From Hordeum vulgare subsp. vulgare (taxonomy: Eukaryota; Streptophyta; Magnoliopsida; Poales; Poaceae), in contig NC_058521.1 of NCBI RefSeq assembly GCF_904849725.1, positions 343,340,638 through 343,404,637 of the forward strand: 64,000 nt of DNA, in the 5' to 3' direction. The translations under genes were made by a program, and so were the position numbers. Below are positions 46,609 through 58,818 of this stretch, piece after piece. The stretch's first letter is position 1. Every line of letters begins with the position of its first letter. Below the pieces are notes generated by a model. The model made no database searches, was not told the DNA's origin, and was given only the letters and a program-made list of their open reading frames with translations.

Positions 46609-48382
46609 TGTAGGGTAACGTAGCATAAATTCAAAAAAATTCCTACGCATATTCAGATCTTCCTATGGAGAGACCAGCAACGAGAGAGGGGTGAGTGCAT
46701 CCTCATACCTTTGAAGATCGCTAAGCGGAAGCGTTACTAGAACGCGGTTGATGGAGTCGTACTCGCGGCGATTCACATCGCGGTGTGATTCCGATCTAGT
46801 GTCGAACTACGACACCTCCGCGTTCAACACACGTGCAGCCCGGGGACGTCTCCCGCGCCTTGATCCAGCAAGGAGGAGGGAGAGGTTGGGGAAGAACTCC
46901 AGCAGCACGACAGCGTGGTGTCGATGGAGAGACGAGGTCTCCCGGCAAGGCTTCTCCAAGCACCGGCAAAGAGGAGGAGAAAGAAGGGCAGGGCTGCATC
47001 GAGGGAGAGGCCAAAGTTTGTCTGTGACAGCCCCAAAACCCCCACTATTTATAGGAGGAGGGGAGGGGGGGGTGCTCCACCCCTAGGGTTTCCCCTAGGT
47101 GGTGCGGTAACCAACAGATGGGAGAGGGGGCGGCGGCCAGGGCAGGGAAAGGGGGGCGCCCTAGGTGGGCCTTGGGCCTCCCCTGCGCCTAGGGTTCCCC
47201 CTCCCTCCCTCTCTGGTGCGCATTGGCTGGGTGGGGGCGCACCAGCCCACCTAGGGGTTTGTTCCCTTCCCCACTTGGCCCATCTAGCCTCCCGGGGTCG
47301 TTGCCCCCTTTTGGTGGACCCCCGGGGCCACCTCCGATGGTCCCGGTGGTCCCGGTACGTTACCGGTGACGCCCGAAACACTTCCTGTGTCCGAAACCAT
47401 CCATCCTATATATCAATCTTTACCTCCGGACCATTCCGGAGCTCCGCGTGACGTCCGGGATCTCATCCGGGACTCTGAACAACTTTCGATAACCTCGTAT
47501 AACAATTCCCTGTAACCCTAGCGTCATCGAACCTTAAGTGTGTAGACCCTACGGGTTCGGAAGATAGGCAGAAATGACCGAGACACCTCTCCGGTCAATA
47601 ACCATCAACGGGGTCTGGATACCCATGGTGGCTCCCACTTGCTCCATGATGATCTCATCGGATGAACCACGATGTCAAGGATTCAATCAATCCCGTATAC
47701 AATTCCTTTGTCTGTCGGTATAGAACTTGCCCGAGATTCGATCGTCGGTATACCTATACCTTGTTCAATCTCGTTACCGGTAAGTCTCTTCACTCATTCC
47801 GTAGCACGTCATCGTGTGACTAAGTCCTTAGTCACATTGAGACCATGATGATGTTCTACCGAGTGGGGCCAGAGATACCTCTCCGTCACACGGAGTGACA
47901 AATCCCGATCTCGATTCATGCCAACCCAACAGATACTTTCGGAGGTACCCGTAGTGCACCTTTATAGTCACCCAGTTACGTTGTGACGTTTGATACACCC
48001 AAAGCACTCCTACGGTATCCGCGAGTTGCACAATCTCACGGTCGAAGGAAAAGACACTTGACATTAGAAAATCTTTAGCATACGAACAATACGATCTAGT
48101 GCTACGCTTAGAATTGGGTCTTGTCCATCACATCATTCTCCCAATGATGTGATCCCGTTATCAATGACATCTAATGCCCATGACCAGGAAACCATGATTA
48201 TCTATTGACTAACGAGCTAGCCAACTAGAGGCTTGCTAGGGACACATTGTGATCTATTTATTCACACATGTATTACGGTTTCCCTGTTAATACAATTATA
48301 GCATGAACAATAGACGATTATCATGAACAAGGAAATATGATAATAACCATTTTATTATTGTCTCTAGGGCATATTTCCAACA
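46609..48382 (-). repeat. Element E 5' LTR
   Basis: 1774 bases, pairs with 39659-41432 without net length change. Minus-strand TATA motif CTATAAATA is at 47046-47054. Confidence 0.92.
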
Positions 48383-50469
48383 CTCATCCCCTCCCTTCCC
48401 TCTCTGCCGCTGACCGCAGGGGCCCACGCGTCAGGTTTAAACCTGGGAGCGCGCGCGCACCTGGGCTGCTGGCTGGCTGGCCAGTTGGTCCGGCCCAGCC
48501 ACTGGCCGAGCTAGGCCAGAGTTGAGCCCCCTTTTCTTTTGGTTTTGATTATAAATGATTTTTGTAGAATAAAATGTTTAATCCAATTTAAATATTTTTC
48601 CACCACATATCTTCTAAAAATGTGTAGAATTTATTAGTGGTGTGGCACTAATTTTTGTACAAACTTTTACAAATAGCTATGATTAAAATGAATAGTTTGA
48701 ATATTTTAGCGTGTGTTATTTAGGTTTTAAAAATACCTTTTTGCATAAAAACTCGAGATTTTTTTTTAAAACTATTAATAATGATTTATCAGAATAGGAT
48801 AACATTTTTAATGTGATTTTGTGCTTTATTTTTTAATGAGCTTCTTATGTTATTACTATTATTACGACGATAGATTCCGCGTTCGACGAAGGAGTTGAAC
48901 TCGAAGACCTTGAAGACCCCGGATACCTTTCTGATCAAGACAAGAAGCCCTTTGACCATGTCTGGGAAAATGTTTTATGCATGGCATATTGATTACTTTA
49001 TTCCAATGCATATAGTTAAGGTTATTCGGTGCACCCATGCATGGTGTTACCGATGGCTCCTCCGGAGCATTTGGATTGAGCATGACCTTACCATCTATGA
49101 GGGTCACATTGGTAATAAGTTGACAAGTAGACAGCAGTGCTACGCATAGAAAGAGCATGTGCATCATGATGGTAACACAGGGTTGATGTCAAAGGTTTTA
49201 CGAAAACCCTGTCGGGTGCAACTAATGCCCAAGGGTGATGATGAGTTAGGTGGCCACTTGTGAAGAAGTGGTGCACCAGGAATATTTTGTGTGAGCGGTT
49301 TCGGAAATGGAATTACATTTATGATGTGTCGACCATCCCAACCTTAAATGTGCTACCACGTTACCCCTTTATGGGACGGGGCTTTGTTGACTACTTTGGT
49401 CGGTGCTAGCAAAGAGGCCACATTACTAGTGGCGGGAGTGATATGTGGTCAACCTCGTGACGGGGTCGTACCAGGTAGGTCGACTATGCCGTTTTTACGT
49501 GTTCCGGGCACACCATTGGTCCCTACATGGATGATATGGTCCAGAGTTGGTGCTCGTAAGACGTACATCATGTGGGTTGGGTATCAATCGAGTGGAACTC
49601 TTTGTCTAGTGTCATCAGGGGAAAGGCAATGATCGGGTACTTACCTCGGGTATGATATATACCACGAGTCGTGGATGACACGGAAGTTTCCTGGATCTCG
49701 TGAGTATAGCGTACAACCTCTGCATAGTGTAAAACTATTCGAATAGCCGTGTCCACGGTCAAGGACAGTTGGGTGGTGCTGCTTAAACTATGTCTAGTCG
49801 TTTCCGCATAATCCATGTGTGTGTGTGTGTGTGTTTAAAGGTGTTATCTGAGAAACTTGATATGGTCAAGTTTGGTGAGTTGCCATATCGGGTGAACCCG
49901 AAGTGTTCAACCCTTATCAGATATGTTGATATGTGTAACCTGTTCTTATGTTTACCATCTAGTTCATGATGCATATCCATGCACGTACTTGACCATGTTC
50001 ATTTTCAATTAAAACTTCCTTTTCGCAAGGTCTGCATATTACTTTAATATCGTACCAATTGCATATCCACATCATGGGCTGATTGCGAGTACATTCAAAG
50101 TACTCACTGTCTTGCCACTTGTTATGTTATTGACCAGACATGGAGGAACTAGAGTATGGAGAAGAATTCTTCATCGGAAACGGACACGCGAACTAGGACG
50201 CTTCCCAGTCAGAATGCGTGTTGGTGAAGGCTGATGGCATGGGCTCCCGTTTACTACATAGATTTCCTCTAGAAGTTGTATCGGTGTGATTGTCCTTATA
50301 GGCCCTACCTATGTGAGACTTGATCATGACGGTCATTTGTTGTATCAAACGGTATGTTTGGATGTAAGACTCTCAATATTCAGTATTTGTGTGTTCGGTG
50401 AGCATTGATCTCTGGGATCACTAAGCACGTTCATTCAGCGGTCTCGACTTGTAAGTCGGGGTCCCCACA
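48383..50469 (+). repeat. Element D 3' LTR, right part
   Basis: It resumes D's LTR after E and ends GGGGTCCCCACA at 50469. It aligns with 1410-2190 plus 8769-10025 of A. The matching internal segment confirms that G is foreign to A. Confidence 0.87.
49816..49837 (+). repeat. GT microsatellite in D's LTR
   Basis: About ten GT units lie at the place where A's LTRs have four to seven units (about 9406 and 21102). It is an LTR microsatellite that has changed length between copies. Confidence 0.85.
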
Positions 50470-50750
50470 ACGAGGCTGCAACCCCAGTCAGATAGTGAGG
50501 TGCGTAGAGTACTTTCTTATGGTCGGAATATTGCACAATAGTAGGCTTTCTCTCAATGTCATGTAACCAATCGTCTGCTTCGATAGGTTTGTCGGTGTGC
50601 GAAAAAGTTGGCGGAGGTGTCTTTTGCAAGTCAACCAATCTAGAGTGTTGTGGGTGTGGTCCGTGCTGATTTCCCATATTCATTAGTTGGTTCTCATCTC
50701 GTGATGCTGTTGCTAGCTCTGCTCATACAAACGACAAACCTCTGAGAATG
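50470..50750 (-). pseudogene. gag N-terminal fragment of element C
   Basis: The minus frame reads HPQHSRLVDLQKTPPPTF, then EADDWLHDIERK and HYLTGVAAS, the start of a chromovirus Gag comparable with FMQTTPPIFTEM...DADDWIRTIEDL in A (11471). It breaks off at 50470 where D begins, so Gag after about 75 residues is missing. Confidence 0.8.
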
Positions 50751-51196
50751 CTAGGTCACTCTCGTGTCGGCTTGATTATTCTTGAGTGAAATCATTCCCT
50801 GTCTCAGCAGATTGATTTTCTCCCTGCATTCTTGGCATGGAGCGTGTCGAGGGACAGCTCATTTTCTCAAAGCTTGGTTAATGTCGCAAAAACCAAATGA
50901 GAAATCCAAGTTCCAGGGAGAATCAAATTTAAAAAATGTATCCAAGGAAACACTTCAAAAAGTCTTTTCATAAATTAACCGCCGCGTACGGAGAAGGACT
51001 GTGGTACATCTTACATCGCACATAATTATACATATCACTCAGGTCATACTCTCGTATGCCTGACATGTTGTTTAAGCTAGTGCACTTCTCCTGGTCCTAC
51101 ATCATGCAACACGACTACTTCCCTCAAGTCTTGGAGCACATCATCATACATATCATACATATCACACAAGGGTACGAGCGATCTGATGCACCATCT
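50751..51196 (-). other. Spacer between ORF0 and gag of element C
   Basis: About 450 bases without a coding pattern. It corresponds in position to 10936-11219 of A. Confidence 0.55.
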
Positions 51197-51970
51197 CTAG
51201 GGGGAGTCGAAAGGGACCTGGGTTGGCTGACCCAGGGCAAGTCCCAGATGAGGAGCTGAGGAGTCCACTTCCTCTAGCACGGGCTCTAGGCGGACTTCAC
51301 GAGATGGCAAAGCACGAACTGGACTAGAGGGCATAGGAGCTCTAATGGGGACAGGATCAATGAGTTGATTGAACTCTTCAATGGCAAGCAGGTGACGGGG
51401 AAACTGAGCTGGTGGAGTGCATGAGGCAGAAGAAGATGGGCATGAACGAGGTGGTGTGGGTCAAAGGATCTCAGTCTTGCTGTTAGGACGTATAAGGGTC
51501 TCCATGCGAGCACCCACCAAGTCATCCACTAAGCCATCAAAGGCTGACTACAAGTCTATCAGGTACTACACAAGCATCCCAATGGCATAATCTTCCTCTC
51601 CTTTGTGGCAGGCAACAGTATAGTGACTGGCGTATGACACGTGGCATGGTAGGTAGTGATAACGACGAGTCTTCATCACTGAAAGGGTGTCCCGGAGACG
51701 GGCAATCACCTCCCTGGCTGCCATGTGAATAGCCTGCCTCTCCGTAGGCATGGCTCTCCCAACAAAACGAAGACGATGGGCCACCGGTCGCCCACCAATA
51801 AAATGCACCAGCACGTCATGCATAGTCAGGGAGTCGCTGATCTTGTGGCAGTAGAACGTGTACTCGATGCGAGTCATCGGTCCAATCGCGATATTGGCAA
51901 TGACGGAAAGAAGTCGTGAAACTCTCGCCGGCTTGTTGGGGAGACGGGCAACCGCTGCTAGCCTTCTACA
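51197..51970 (-). pseudogene. Extra ORF (ORF0) of element C, three stops
   Basis: On the minus strand one frame of 258 codons runs from TGT 51970 to TAG 51197-51199, broken by TAG 51566-51568, TAG 51548-51550 and TGA 51461-51463. It is homologous to the 256-aa ORF0 of A: AAV at residues 5-7 and the Met at 32 keep a constant offset of 3, DVLV at 52-55 lies opposite DVIV, the helix HMAAREVIARLRD lies opposite EIATRRALVQLRD with a 3-residue indel, and RHLLAIEEF near 192 matches RHLTTEEY. It has no ATG before residue 32 and is preceded by GTCTACAG, a possible splice acceptor. Function unknown; the small mixed strand-helix domain could bind RNA. Confidence 0.7.
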
Positions 51971-52100
51971 CTGTAGACATAATTTTCATATAGTCATAAC
52001 ATAAATATATGTTGACTAATAAAAAATATCTACGGCATGTAGAAAATAAAACAACTAATCCGGTTAGCGATTGTGCCTAGGGGTTTCCTACACTCATCCT

Positions 52101-52113
52101 GTCTATGATACCA
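52101..52113 (-). other. Primer-binding site of element C
   Basis: On the minus strand TGGTATCATAGAC resembles the initiator tRNA-Met site TGGTATCAGAGCC with two changes. It starts four bases after the LTR end, the same spacing as in A. Confidence 0.75.
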
Positions 52114-52814
52114 AGGTTGTCACGATAGGTTTCCAAATAAAATATTTTATTGGAAATCAGCCATGCGCGTCTCCAGTGTAGAAAAATATTTCTCACTCAT
52201 AGACTCATCTTGATACAGAAAACCAGTAGTACTTCATATTAAATAGGTAGAGCAGAGGTTGCTCTACAATTTACTACAACATGTCCAAGACTCACACAGA
52301 CGGATAAGTTACAGTGGTAATGGGATAACTCTACTGCTCGTAATAAAAGTGCCACATCACATCAAAGTAATGTGACATGACAAGTACTAATACGCGCCAA
52401 GCATCAGAGTGAGGCTTGACGATTTATTCGTGGTGGCGGAAGCGGTGAAATAGTACAGCGGCAGACTCCATGATCGCAAGACTAATCGGGACTCCTCTAG
52501 ACATTGGAATCGCTATCGAACTCTTCATCCACGAGGTCTCCTTCATCCATATCTGGCCACATCAACAAGCCAGTGAGTACTTCGAAAAGTACTCGCAAAC
52601 AGTTTGCACAAAAGATGAGATGCATGCAGTCAATTAATAATATGCATGGTTCAGATCATAATCTATCCAATGGATGCGTTAGAAATAAATTACGTTAGTG
52701 GATAAATCGGGTGGTAATCCTCCCAAGATATCCCAATAGAAAAGTAACAATGCATCGATCGGGTGTCTAGAACGACGCCTTGAAGGGTTAACAAGGGTTA
52801 GTTACCACCCTCGA

Positions 52815-53125
52815 GCGTTTGAGCGACATCTCATATAGGGCATAAAATAAATAACAAGCGACAAAGGCGTCTTGGTGACACCATAGAGAGGGCATTAAAA
52901 TAAATAACAAGCCATTGTCGGGCATCTTAGCGACACCATAGAGAGGGCGTAAAAATGAATAACAAGCCACAGTCGTGCGTCTTAGCGACACCACAGAGAG
53001 GGCATAAAAATAAATAACAAGCCACAATCGGGTGTCTTAGCAACAACATAGAAAGGGCATTAAAATAAACAACAAGCCATAGTCGGGCATCTAAGCGACA
53101 CCACAAAAGGGCATAAAAAAAAATA
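52815..53125 (-). repeat. 55-bp tandem array inside C's LTR
   Basis: AACAAGCCA recurs at 52855, 52908, 52963, 53018 and 53073 (spacing 53, 55, 55, 55), each followed by GTCGGGCATCTTAGCGACACC and GAGAGGGCATAAAAATAA. Five to six units differ from each other at several positions. The unit length is not a multiple of three, so the overlapping ORFs are not a repeat protein. Confidence 0.9.
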
Positions 53126-54839
53126 AGAATTATCCGGGTGGTACAACCAAACTTCCGGATAATTTCAGAACCAAGATGTTGATAAATTTTTCCCACAATA
53201 TCGTTAGATATCCACAACCATTATTGTTCCACCAACTTGTACTCCAAGGACCGACTCTAAGACTAACACTTGACTTGTCAAACAACCATCCTTAACCATG
53301 GACACGGCTACTCGAATAGTTTTGACTCTGCACAGGGTGTGCTGTTTACCCATAGCTCACGTATTCCGATAGCCCATATGACTAATCACGCGAACGATAT
53401 TTTAGAAGTAGACACTCAGAACCAGCACACAGGCATTTTACCCCCGCGAAGCCCGGCTTCACCCGGACTACGCTGCGAGGGCAAAACCATAAGACGGGGA
53501 GGCTCCAACCTCGACTAGCATGGGCTCAAATTTATACCGCGCGCTACAAGGGAGTGACCTCTTTCTCGGTCCTAGAGCGAAAACACCCATGCCCCGTGAC
53601 CGGATGACTGGATTTAGTCCAGGGCCATGGATACCTTCATCCCGGCCCCTCTACTAGGTGTGTGACTGATAATAGGCCTACGACCGGCTATACCGAATCC
53701 TTATCGAGGAAACTGTGGTAGCACGATAAAGAAAGTAAGACACGGACAATACTTGATCTAGGTCGATACTGGATTTATCACTTTCTTACCATTACAATTA
53801 TGCACTTGTCATGACCAGGCCATAACCTACCACGTTCCGCGTGACTAGGTTATCCACAACCTCTCATGACAATCACTTGCATAGTCATGTTTTAAATATT
53901 ATTTATAAGACATGCAATAAGCTTGAATAATGCAAGGGATGGATATTATTTTTTTGTTAGTGAGAAAATAACTCATCAGAATATCAAACATTCTTGCGTG
54001 GTTCCACGTAGTCGGGATCAAGCTCGGTGAAGTTAACGTTGGTGTTTCCTTCGTCGGAATCTATGTCATGTAACACATACCGTCGTAAGAGTTGAGCCCT
54101 AGCTACTGTCTGCAAATAACTTTTAAGGAAATCTTAAAATAAACTAGGCCCTCAGAGAAAGATTTTTAAAAAAGAATCAATTCAAAAATAGTTGTACTTT
54201 AATAGTTATAAGCAAAACAAGTTCAGGGAATATTCTGTACTGAAACAAAATCTGTCTGGGGGCTAGTTTGAGAAATTCAAAGCACCTGACAGGAAAATAC
54301 GCTAACCAGCTTCGCAGACGGCTCCTGGCGAAGGCACCTTTGGGGAAAAACGTTTCAAAAAAAAGAACCCTAACGAGGGGGTCCCATCCTATCAGGTTCG
54401 AACTCATCGGTGCCAAAGGCATTGTGGTGATCGCCGGTGGCGATTGACGGAGGGAGAGAGCCAACCAAGGGCACCTACGCACTCACCATGGTCCCGCGCT
54501 TCGGTGAGAGGTGTATGGGGTCGGGGGGCTCTATATCGACGGCGACCTTGCTCTGGCGGACGACAGATTCGGGCACCTCCGGAACTCGCTGAGGGACTTG
54601 CCTGCGTTCAAATCAAAGGGGAGCTGAGTATGAGGAGGTCACCAGGAAGCTTCTGAACGCCTCAGGGGCTCCTACATCTGCTCACCTTGCTAGAATCCAA
54701 CTGGAACCCGAAGCTGATCGGGGTGGTCGGAGCTGGGGAAGAAGTCCCCTCCGAGGCCCTCCTCTGGCTTCTGCAAGGTTTCGGAGTGGCGGTGGAGTGT
54801 GGTCAGGTGAGTGATGGGTTCGGTAGCTCGGAGGGGGCT

Positions 54840-54850
54840 CTATTTATAGA
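54840..54850 (-). promoter_or_regulatory. TATA box of element C LTR
   Basis: On the minus strand CTCTATAAATAG lies in a GC-rich setting 1.2 kb into the LTR. About 155 bases downstream is AGCAAG/GTGAGC (boundary at 54686), close to a plant splice donor. Confidence 0.6.
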
Positions 54851-56042
54851 GGCCCGAGAGAGGTATCGCGGGTCTTAACACCCGTGAGCAATTCGTGTGA
54901 TCTAGTGGGGTTAGGCAGGGGGTTAGCTGGTCTGACTCGTACCTACTCATGAAGGGGAATCCATTTTTGGCCTAAAGCCGAGGACTCGGGTAGACGGAGC
55001 GGTGCTCGTTGTGCATTGCGGTAGCAGAGTTCGTGCTCTGTCCTGCCCGGTGCGTGGCTATGGAAAACGCGGCACGAGCTAGGTCTCGGGACACGCGGAG
55101 GCCTCAGGTGCAATGGGCGGTGCCGGTCGGTGCGGGGCTGCAGCAGGGCGACGCTGGTGGCTGTGGCAGCCGCTACAAGTGCTGCTATCGGAGCTTGGCC
55201 GGCTCGGACAACTCACCACCGAGGCTAGCAAGCGTCCAAGGGGATGTGCAGTGCATGGATAAGCTCGGGCACATGATCGAACAGTTCTTGCGTCGCTACT
55301 GTGGTGTTTGTCACTGAACTGAACTCTGAATCTTTGACTAAATCAGTTTCAGAGATAGAAAGTGGCAACAGTGCAGTCTAGGTGTTTGATTAAATGAAAA
55401 TGGAACGTGCATAAAATATTTTGAGTTGAAACTTTTTGGGATGGTCTATCATTAGGTGAAAAGACTGCGCATAATTTTTCAGAATTTTGGAAACTGTTTT
55501 AGTCAGGTTTTCAATAAAAACAGTCTTTTGGGTCAAACTTGAGTCAAATGAAATTTGAAATTTTCAAACTTCTAACTCCAAATTTTTTGGTGAAATAGGT
55601 TGAGAGTACTAAGGTCTTCTAAGGGCAAGAGTTTGGATCCAAAAGTCCAAAGGAATCACTGAGTTCCTTTGTAAATTTGTTGGGCTCAAAACTAATTACA
55701 GAAAATTCTTTTATTTGAAATAAATTAGGAAGACCTAGATGTTAGAGAAGTGCAACAAGGTCTAAAACAGGATGAGGAAAAAAAACCTTGGAAACAATTG
55801 AACCAATAGAAATAAATTCCAAGGTTTTGCAAAAGAGTAAAATATCCTCCCAAACCAATTCATTTAGAGAAGGGGTCAAAAGATTACTTTCTAAACCAGA
55901 GAGGTTGAAAAAGAAAGCTCTAAAAGTTTTCTTAAAGAGATTGTCAAAGAGCTTCAAATTTTTTATCAAAGCCAATTTTAAAAATCCATTAAAAAATAGC
56001 TCAAAAATCAAGAAATCAAATTTAAAAATTTTGGGTGTTACA

Positions 56043-56645
56043 ATAGCACTTCACCATCTATGGGTCTAAGGGAATGCATTGTGGTGTAGTAATTAAGTGG
56101 TGGGTTGCGAGAGGGACATAAACTTAAATCCCAGTTTACGTTATATTCTTTAAGGGGCTGATTTGGATCTCAATGTTTAATGCTATGGTTAGCATTTTTT
56201 CATAATACTTTTCTCGTAGTTGTGGATGCTTGTGGGAGGGTTAATCATAAGCAGGAGGCTTGTTCAAGTAAGAGTAGAACCCAAGCACCGGTCCACCCAC
56301 ATATCAAATTATCGAAGTACCGAACACGAGTTAACCCAACATGGCGGACATGACTAGAAAAAATTCTCGTGTGCCCTCAAGAATGCTTTGCCTATTATAA
56401 TAAACTATTTCGTCCTGTCCTTTGCCATGAAAGGATTTGGCTACCTTTCTGCACCTACTGTTAATATTGCTACTTGTCACTTGTTACAATTATCTTGCTA
56501 TCAAACAACTTGTTACTGCTATTTCACTACTTGTAGAAATTACCTTTCTGAAAACCGCTTGTCATTTCCTTCCCCTCCTTGTTGGGTTCGACGCTCTTAC
56601 TTATCGAAAGGACAATGATTGACCCCCTATACTTGTGGGTCATCA
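56043..56645 (+). repeat. Athila-type LTR remnant (Sabrina/WHAM-like)
   Basis: The sequence from GGGTTGCGAGAGG through GCACCGGTCCACCCACAT and GTTGGGTTCGACGCTCTTAC to TATACTTGTGGGTCATCA is one I know as the 3' part of Triticeae Athila-type LTRs. It ends at a true terminus CA at 56645. The left part is cut by C, so C inserted into this LTR and the remainder lies left of the window or is lost. It differs from G's LTR. Confidence 0.7.
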
Positions 56646-56648
56646 TGT

Positions 56649-56994
56649 ATCTCCATGAATCAAGGACGAGACCTGATTGCGGGCATACATGGAGCCGACT
56701 GCGGTCACCACTATTTGTCGTGCACCCTCGCTGACAATGCCATACGCAACGGTTTCTACTGGCCCACCGTGTTTCAGGATGCCACCGAGCTTGTCCATTC
56801 ATGTGAAGCATGCCAATTCCACGTCAAGAAAATCCACCAGTAGTTGCAAGTTCTCCACACCTTTCCTTTCTCGTGGACCTTCCTGGTCTAGGGGCTAGAC
56901 ATCTTGGGTCCTTCCCCTCACGCGACTAGCAACTGTCACTTCCTCTACGTCCCATCGATTCACCAGGTGGGCAAAAGTAGAGCCTACATGCACC
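56649..56994 (+). pseudogene. Integrase fragment of a TAT-lineage Gypsy element
   Basis: The frame 56619-56843 and its continuation give IHGADCGHHY, GFYWPTVFQDATELVHSCEACQ with the zinc-finger Cys pair, and TFPFSWTFLV then GLDILGPSPHA with the first catalytic Asp. These are the zinc finger and core start of TAT-type integrases. Stops separate the pieces. It is cut on the right by F. Confidence 0.75.
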
Positions 56995-58804
56995 TGTTGG
57001 AAATATGCCCTAGAGGGAATAATAAATTAGTTATTATTATATTTCTTTGTTCATGATAATCGTTTATTATCCATGCTATAATTGTATTGATTGGAAACAC
57101 AGTGCATGTGTGGATACATAGACAAAACACTGTCCCTAGTAAGCCTCTAGTTGACTAGCTTGTTGATCAAAGATGGTCAAGGTTTCCTGACCATAGGCAA
57201 GTGTTGTCACTTGATAACGGGATCACATCATTAGGAGAATCATGTGATGGACTAGACCCAAACTGATAGACGTAGCATGTTGATCGTGTCATTTTGTTGC
57301 TACTTTTTGTGCGTGACAAGTATTTGTTCCTATGACCATGAGATCATATAACTCAGTGACACCGGAGGAATGCTTTGTGTGTATCAAATGTCGCAACGTA
57401 ACTGGGTGACTATAAAGATGCTCTACAGGTATCTCCGAAGGTGTTCGTTGAGTTAGTATGGATCGAGACAGGGATTTGTCACTCCGTGTGACGGAGAGGT
57501 ATCTCGGGGCCCACTCAGTAATACAACATCACACACAAGCCTTGCAAGCAACGTGACTTAGTGTAAGTTGCAGGATCTTGTATTACGGAACGAGTAAAGA
57601 GACTTGCCGGTAAACGAGATTGAAATAGGTATGCGGATACTGACGATCGAATCTCGGGCAAGTAACATACCGAAGGACAAAGGGAATGACATACGGGATT
57701 ATATGAATCCTTGGCACTGAGGTTCAAACGATAAGATCTTCGTAGAATATGTGGGATCCAATATGGGCATCCAGGTCCCGCTATTGGATGTTGATCGAGG
57801 AGTCACTCGGGTCATGTCTACATAGTTCTCGAACCCGCAGGGTCTGCACACTCAAGGTTCGACGTTGTTTTATGCGTATTTGAGTTATATGGTTGGTTAC
57901 CGAATGTTGTTCGGAGTCCCGGATGAGATCACGGACATCACGAGGGTTTCCGGAATGGTCCGTAAACGAAGATGGATATATAGGATGACCTCATTTGATT
58001 ACCGGAAGATTTTCGGAGTTACCGTGAATGTACCGGGAATGACGAATGGGTTCCGGGTGTTCACCGGGGGGGCAGCCCACCCCGGGGAAGCCCATAGGCC
58101 CTGGGGGTGGCGCACCAGCCCTTGGTGGACTGGTGGGACAGCCCAAGAAGGCCCTATGCACCATAGATAGAAAATCAAAGAGAAAAGAAAAAAAGGGAGG
58201 TGGGAAAGGAGAGAAGGAATCCACCTTCCAATCCTAGTTTAACTATGATTGGAGGAGGACTCCTCCTCCCTTGGTGGCGCAGCCCTTGGGGCTCCTTGAG
58301 CCTCAAGGCAAGCCTCCCCTCCCCTCCTCCTATATATATGGAGCTATTAGGGCTGATTTGAGACAACTTTTGCCACGGCAGCCCGACCACATACCTCCAC
58401 GGTTTTACCTCTAGATCGCGTTTCTACGGAGCTCGGGCGGAGCTCTGCTGAGATTAGATGACCACCAACCTCCAGAGCGCCGTCACGCTGCTGGAGAACT
58501 CATCTACCTCTCCGTCTCTCTTGCTGGATCAAGAAGGCCGAGATCATCGTCGAGTTGTACGTGTGCTGAACGCGGAGGTGCCGTCCGTTCGGCACTAGAT
58601 CGTGGGACGATTCGTGCGACGGTTCGCGGGGCGGATCGAGGGACGTGAGGACGTTCCACTACATCAACCGCGTTCACTAACGCTTCTGCTGTGCGATCTA
58701 CAAGGGTACGTAGATCGGAAATCCCCTCTCGTAGATGGACATCACCATGATAGGTCTTCGTGCGCGTAGGAAAATTTTTGTTTCCCATGCAACGTTCCCC
58801 AACA
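56995..58804 (+). repeat. Element F 5' LTR
   Basis: It starts TGTTGGAAATATGCCC and ends GTTCCCCAACA, 1810 bases. TATA motif TATATATATG is at 58331-58340. It is the same subfamily as the solo LTR at 15777-17606 and differs from E's LTRs over most of its middle. Confidence 0.93.
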
Positions 58805-58805
58805 G

Positions 58806-58818
58806 TGGCATCATGAGC
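58806..58818 (+). other. Primer-binding site of element F
   Basis: TGGCATCATGAGC resembles the tRNA-Met site with substitutions. It begins one base after the LTR, as in E. Confidence 0.7.

Larger units (their letters stand above)
39659..48382 (-). mobile_element. Element E: full-length Angela-type Ty1/Copia element
   Basis: Both LTRs are present and equal in length (1774 bases, 39659-41432 and 46609-48382). The minus-strand order is LTR, PBS, leader, gag, protease, integrase, RT, RNase H, PPT, LTR. By eye the LTRs differ at about 10 of the first 262 positions. The flanks CTCTT (39654-39658) and CTCAT (48383-48387) match at four of five bases, so the TSD has one change or the site was later altered. 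It lies in D's LTR and is the least damaged element here. Confidence 0.93.
34817..50469 (+). mobile_element. Element D: chromovirus related to A, 5' half deleted
   Basis: It begins inside RNase H at 34817 and continues through integrase, chromodomain, PPT and a 4.2-kb 3' LTR that ends CCCCACA at 50469. The LTR and coding region align with element A, but with clear divergence. Insertions within it are a DNA transposon (36539-37391) and element E (39659-48382). The sequence to its right is C's gag, so D inserted into C. The 5' LTR, PBS, any ORF0, gag, protease and RT are missing. Confidence 0.87.
29877..56042 (-). mobile_element. Element C: Ty3/Gypsy chromovirus (Tekay-like), minus strand, defective
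   Basis: Read on the minus strand the order is 5' LTR (56042-52118), PBS, ORF0, gag start, then a gap filled by D and a stray LTR, then protease, RT, RNase H, integrase, a decayed chromodomain, PPT and 3' LTR (30742 leftwards). LTR length is 3.9 kb and the LTR sequence is unrelated to A's. The 3' LTR is cut by B, so its remainder is left of the window. Gag after about residue 75, the zinc knuckle and the protease active site are missing. The right flank ATAGC (56043-56047) should be its TSD. Confidence 0.88.
52118..56042 (-). repeat. Element C 5' LTR
   Basis: On the minus strand it starts TGTAACACCCAAAATT at 56042 and ends CCTATCGTGACA at 52118, 3925 bases. The first 830 bases align with C's 3' LTR fragment. 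It contains a TATA motif (54840-54850) and a 55-bp tandem array (52815-53125). Confidence 0.85.

Noticed and set aside
52788..53217. Repeat protein encoded by ORFs over the 55-bp array
   Set aside because: The unit length is not a multiple of three and the ORFs change frame between units; the repeat is a DNA-level array.
56085..56150. A-box and B-box-like tRNA-derived SINE
   Set aside because: TGGTGTAGTAATTAAG and CTTAAATCCC look like pol III boxes, but the surrounding sequence continues smoothly into an Athila-type LTR I know, so it is LTR sequence.
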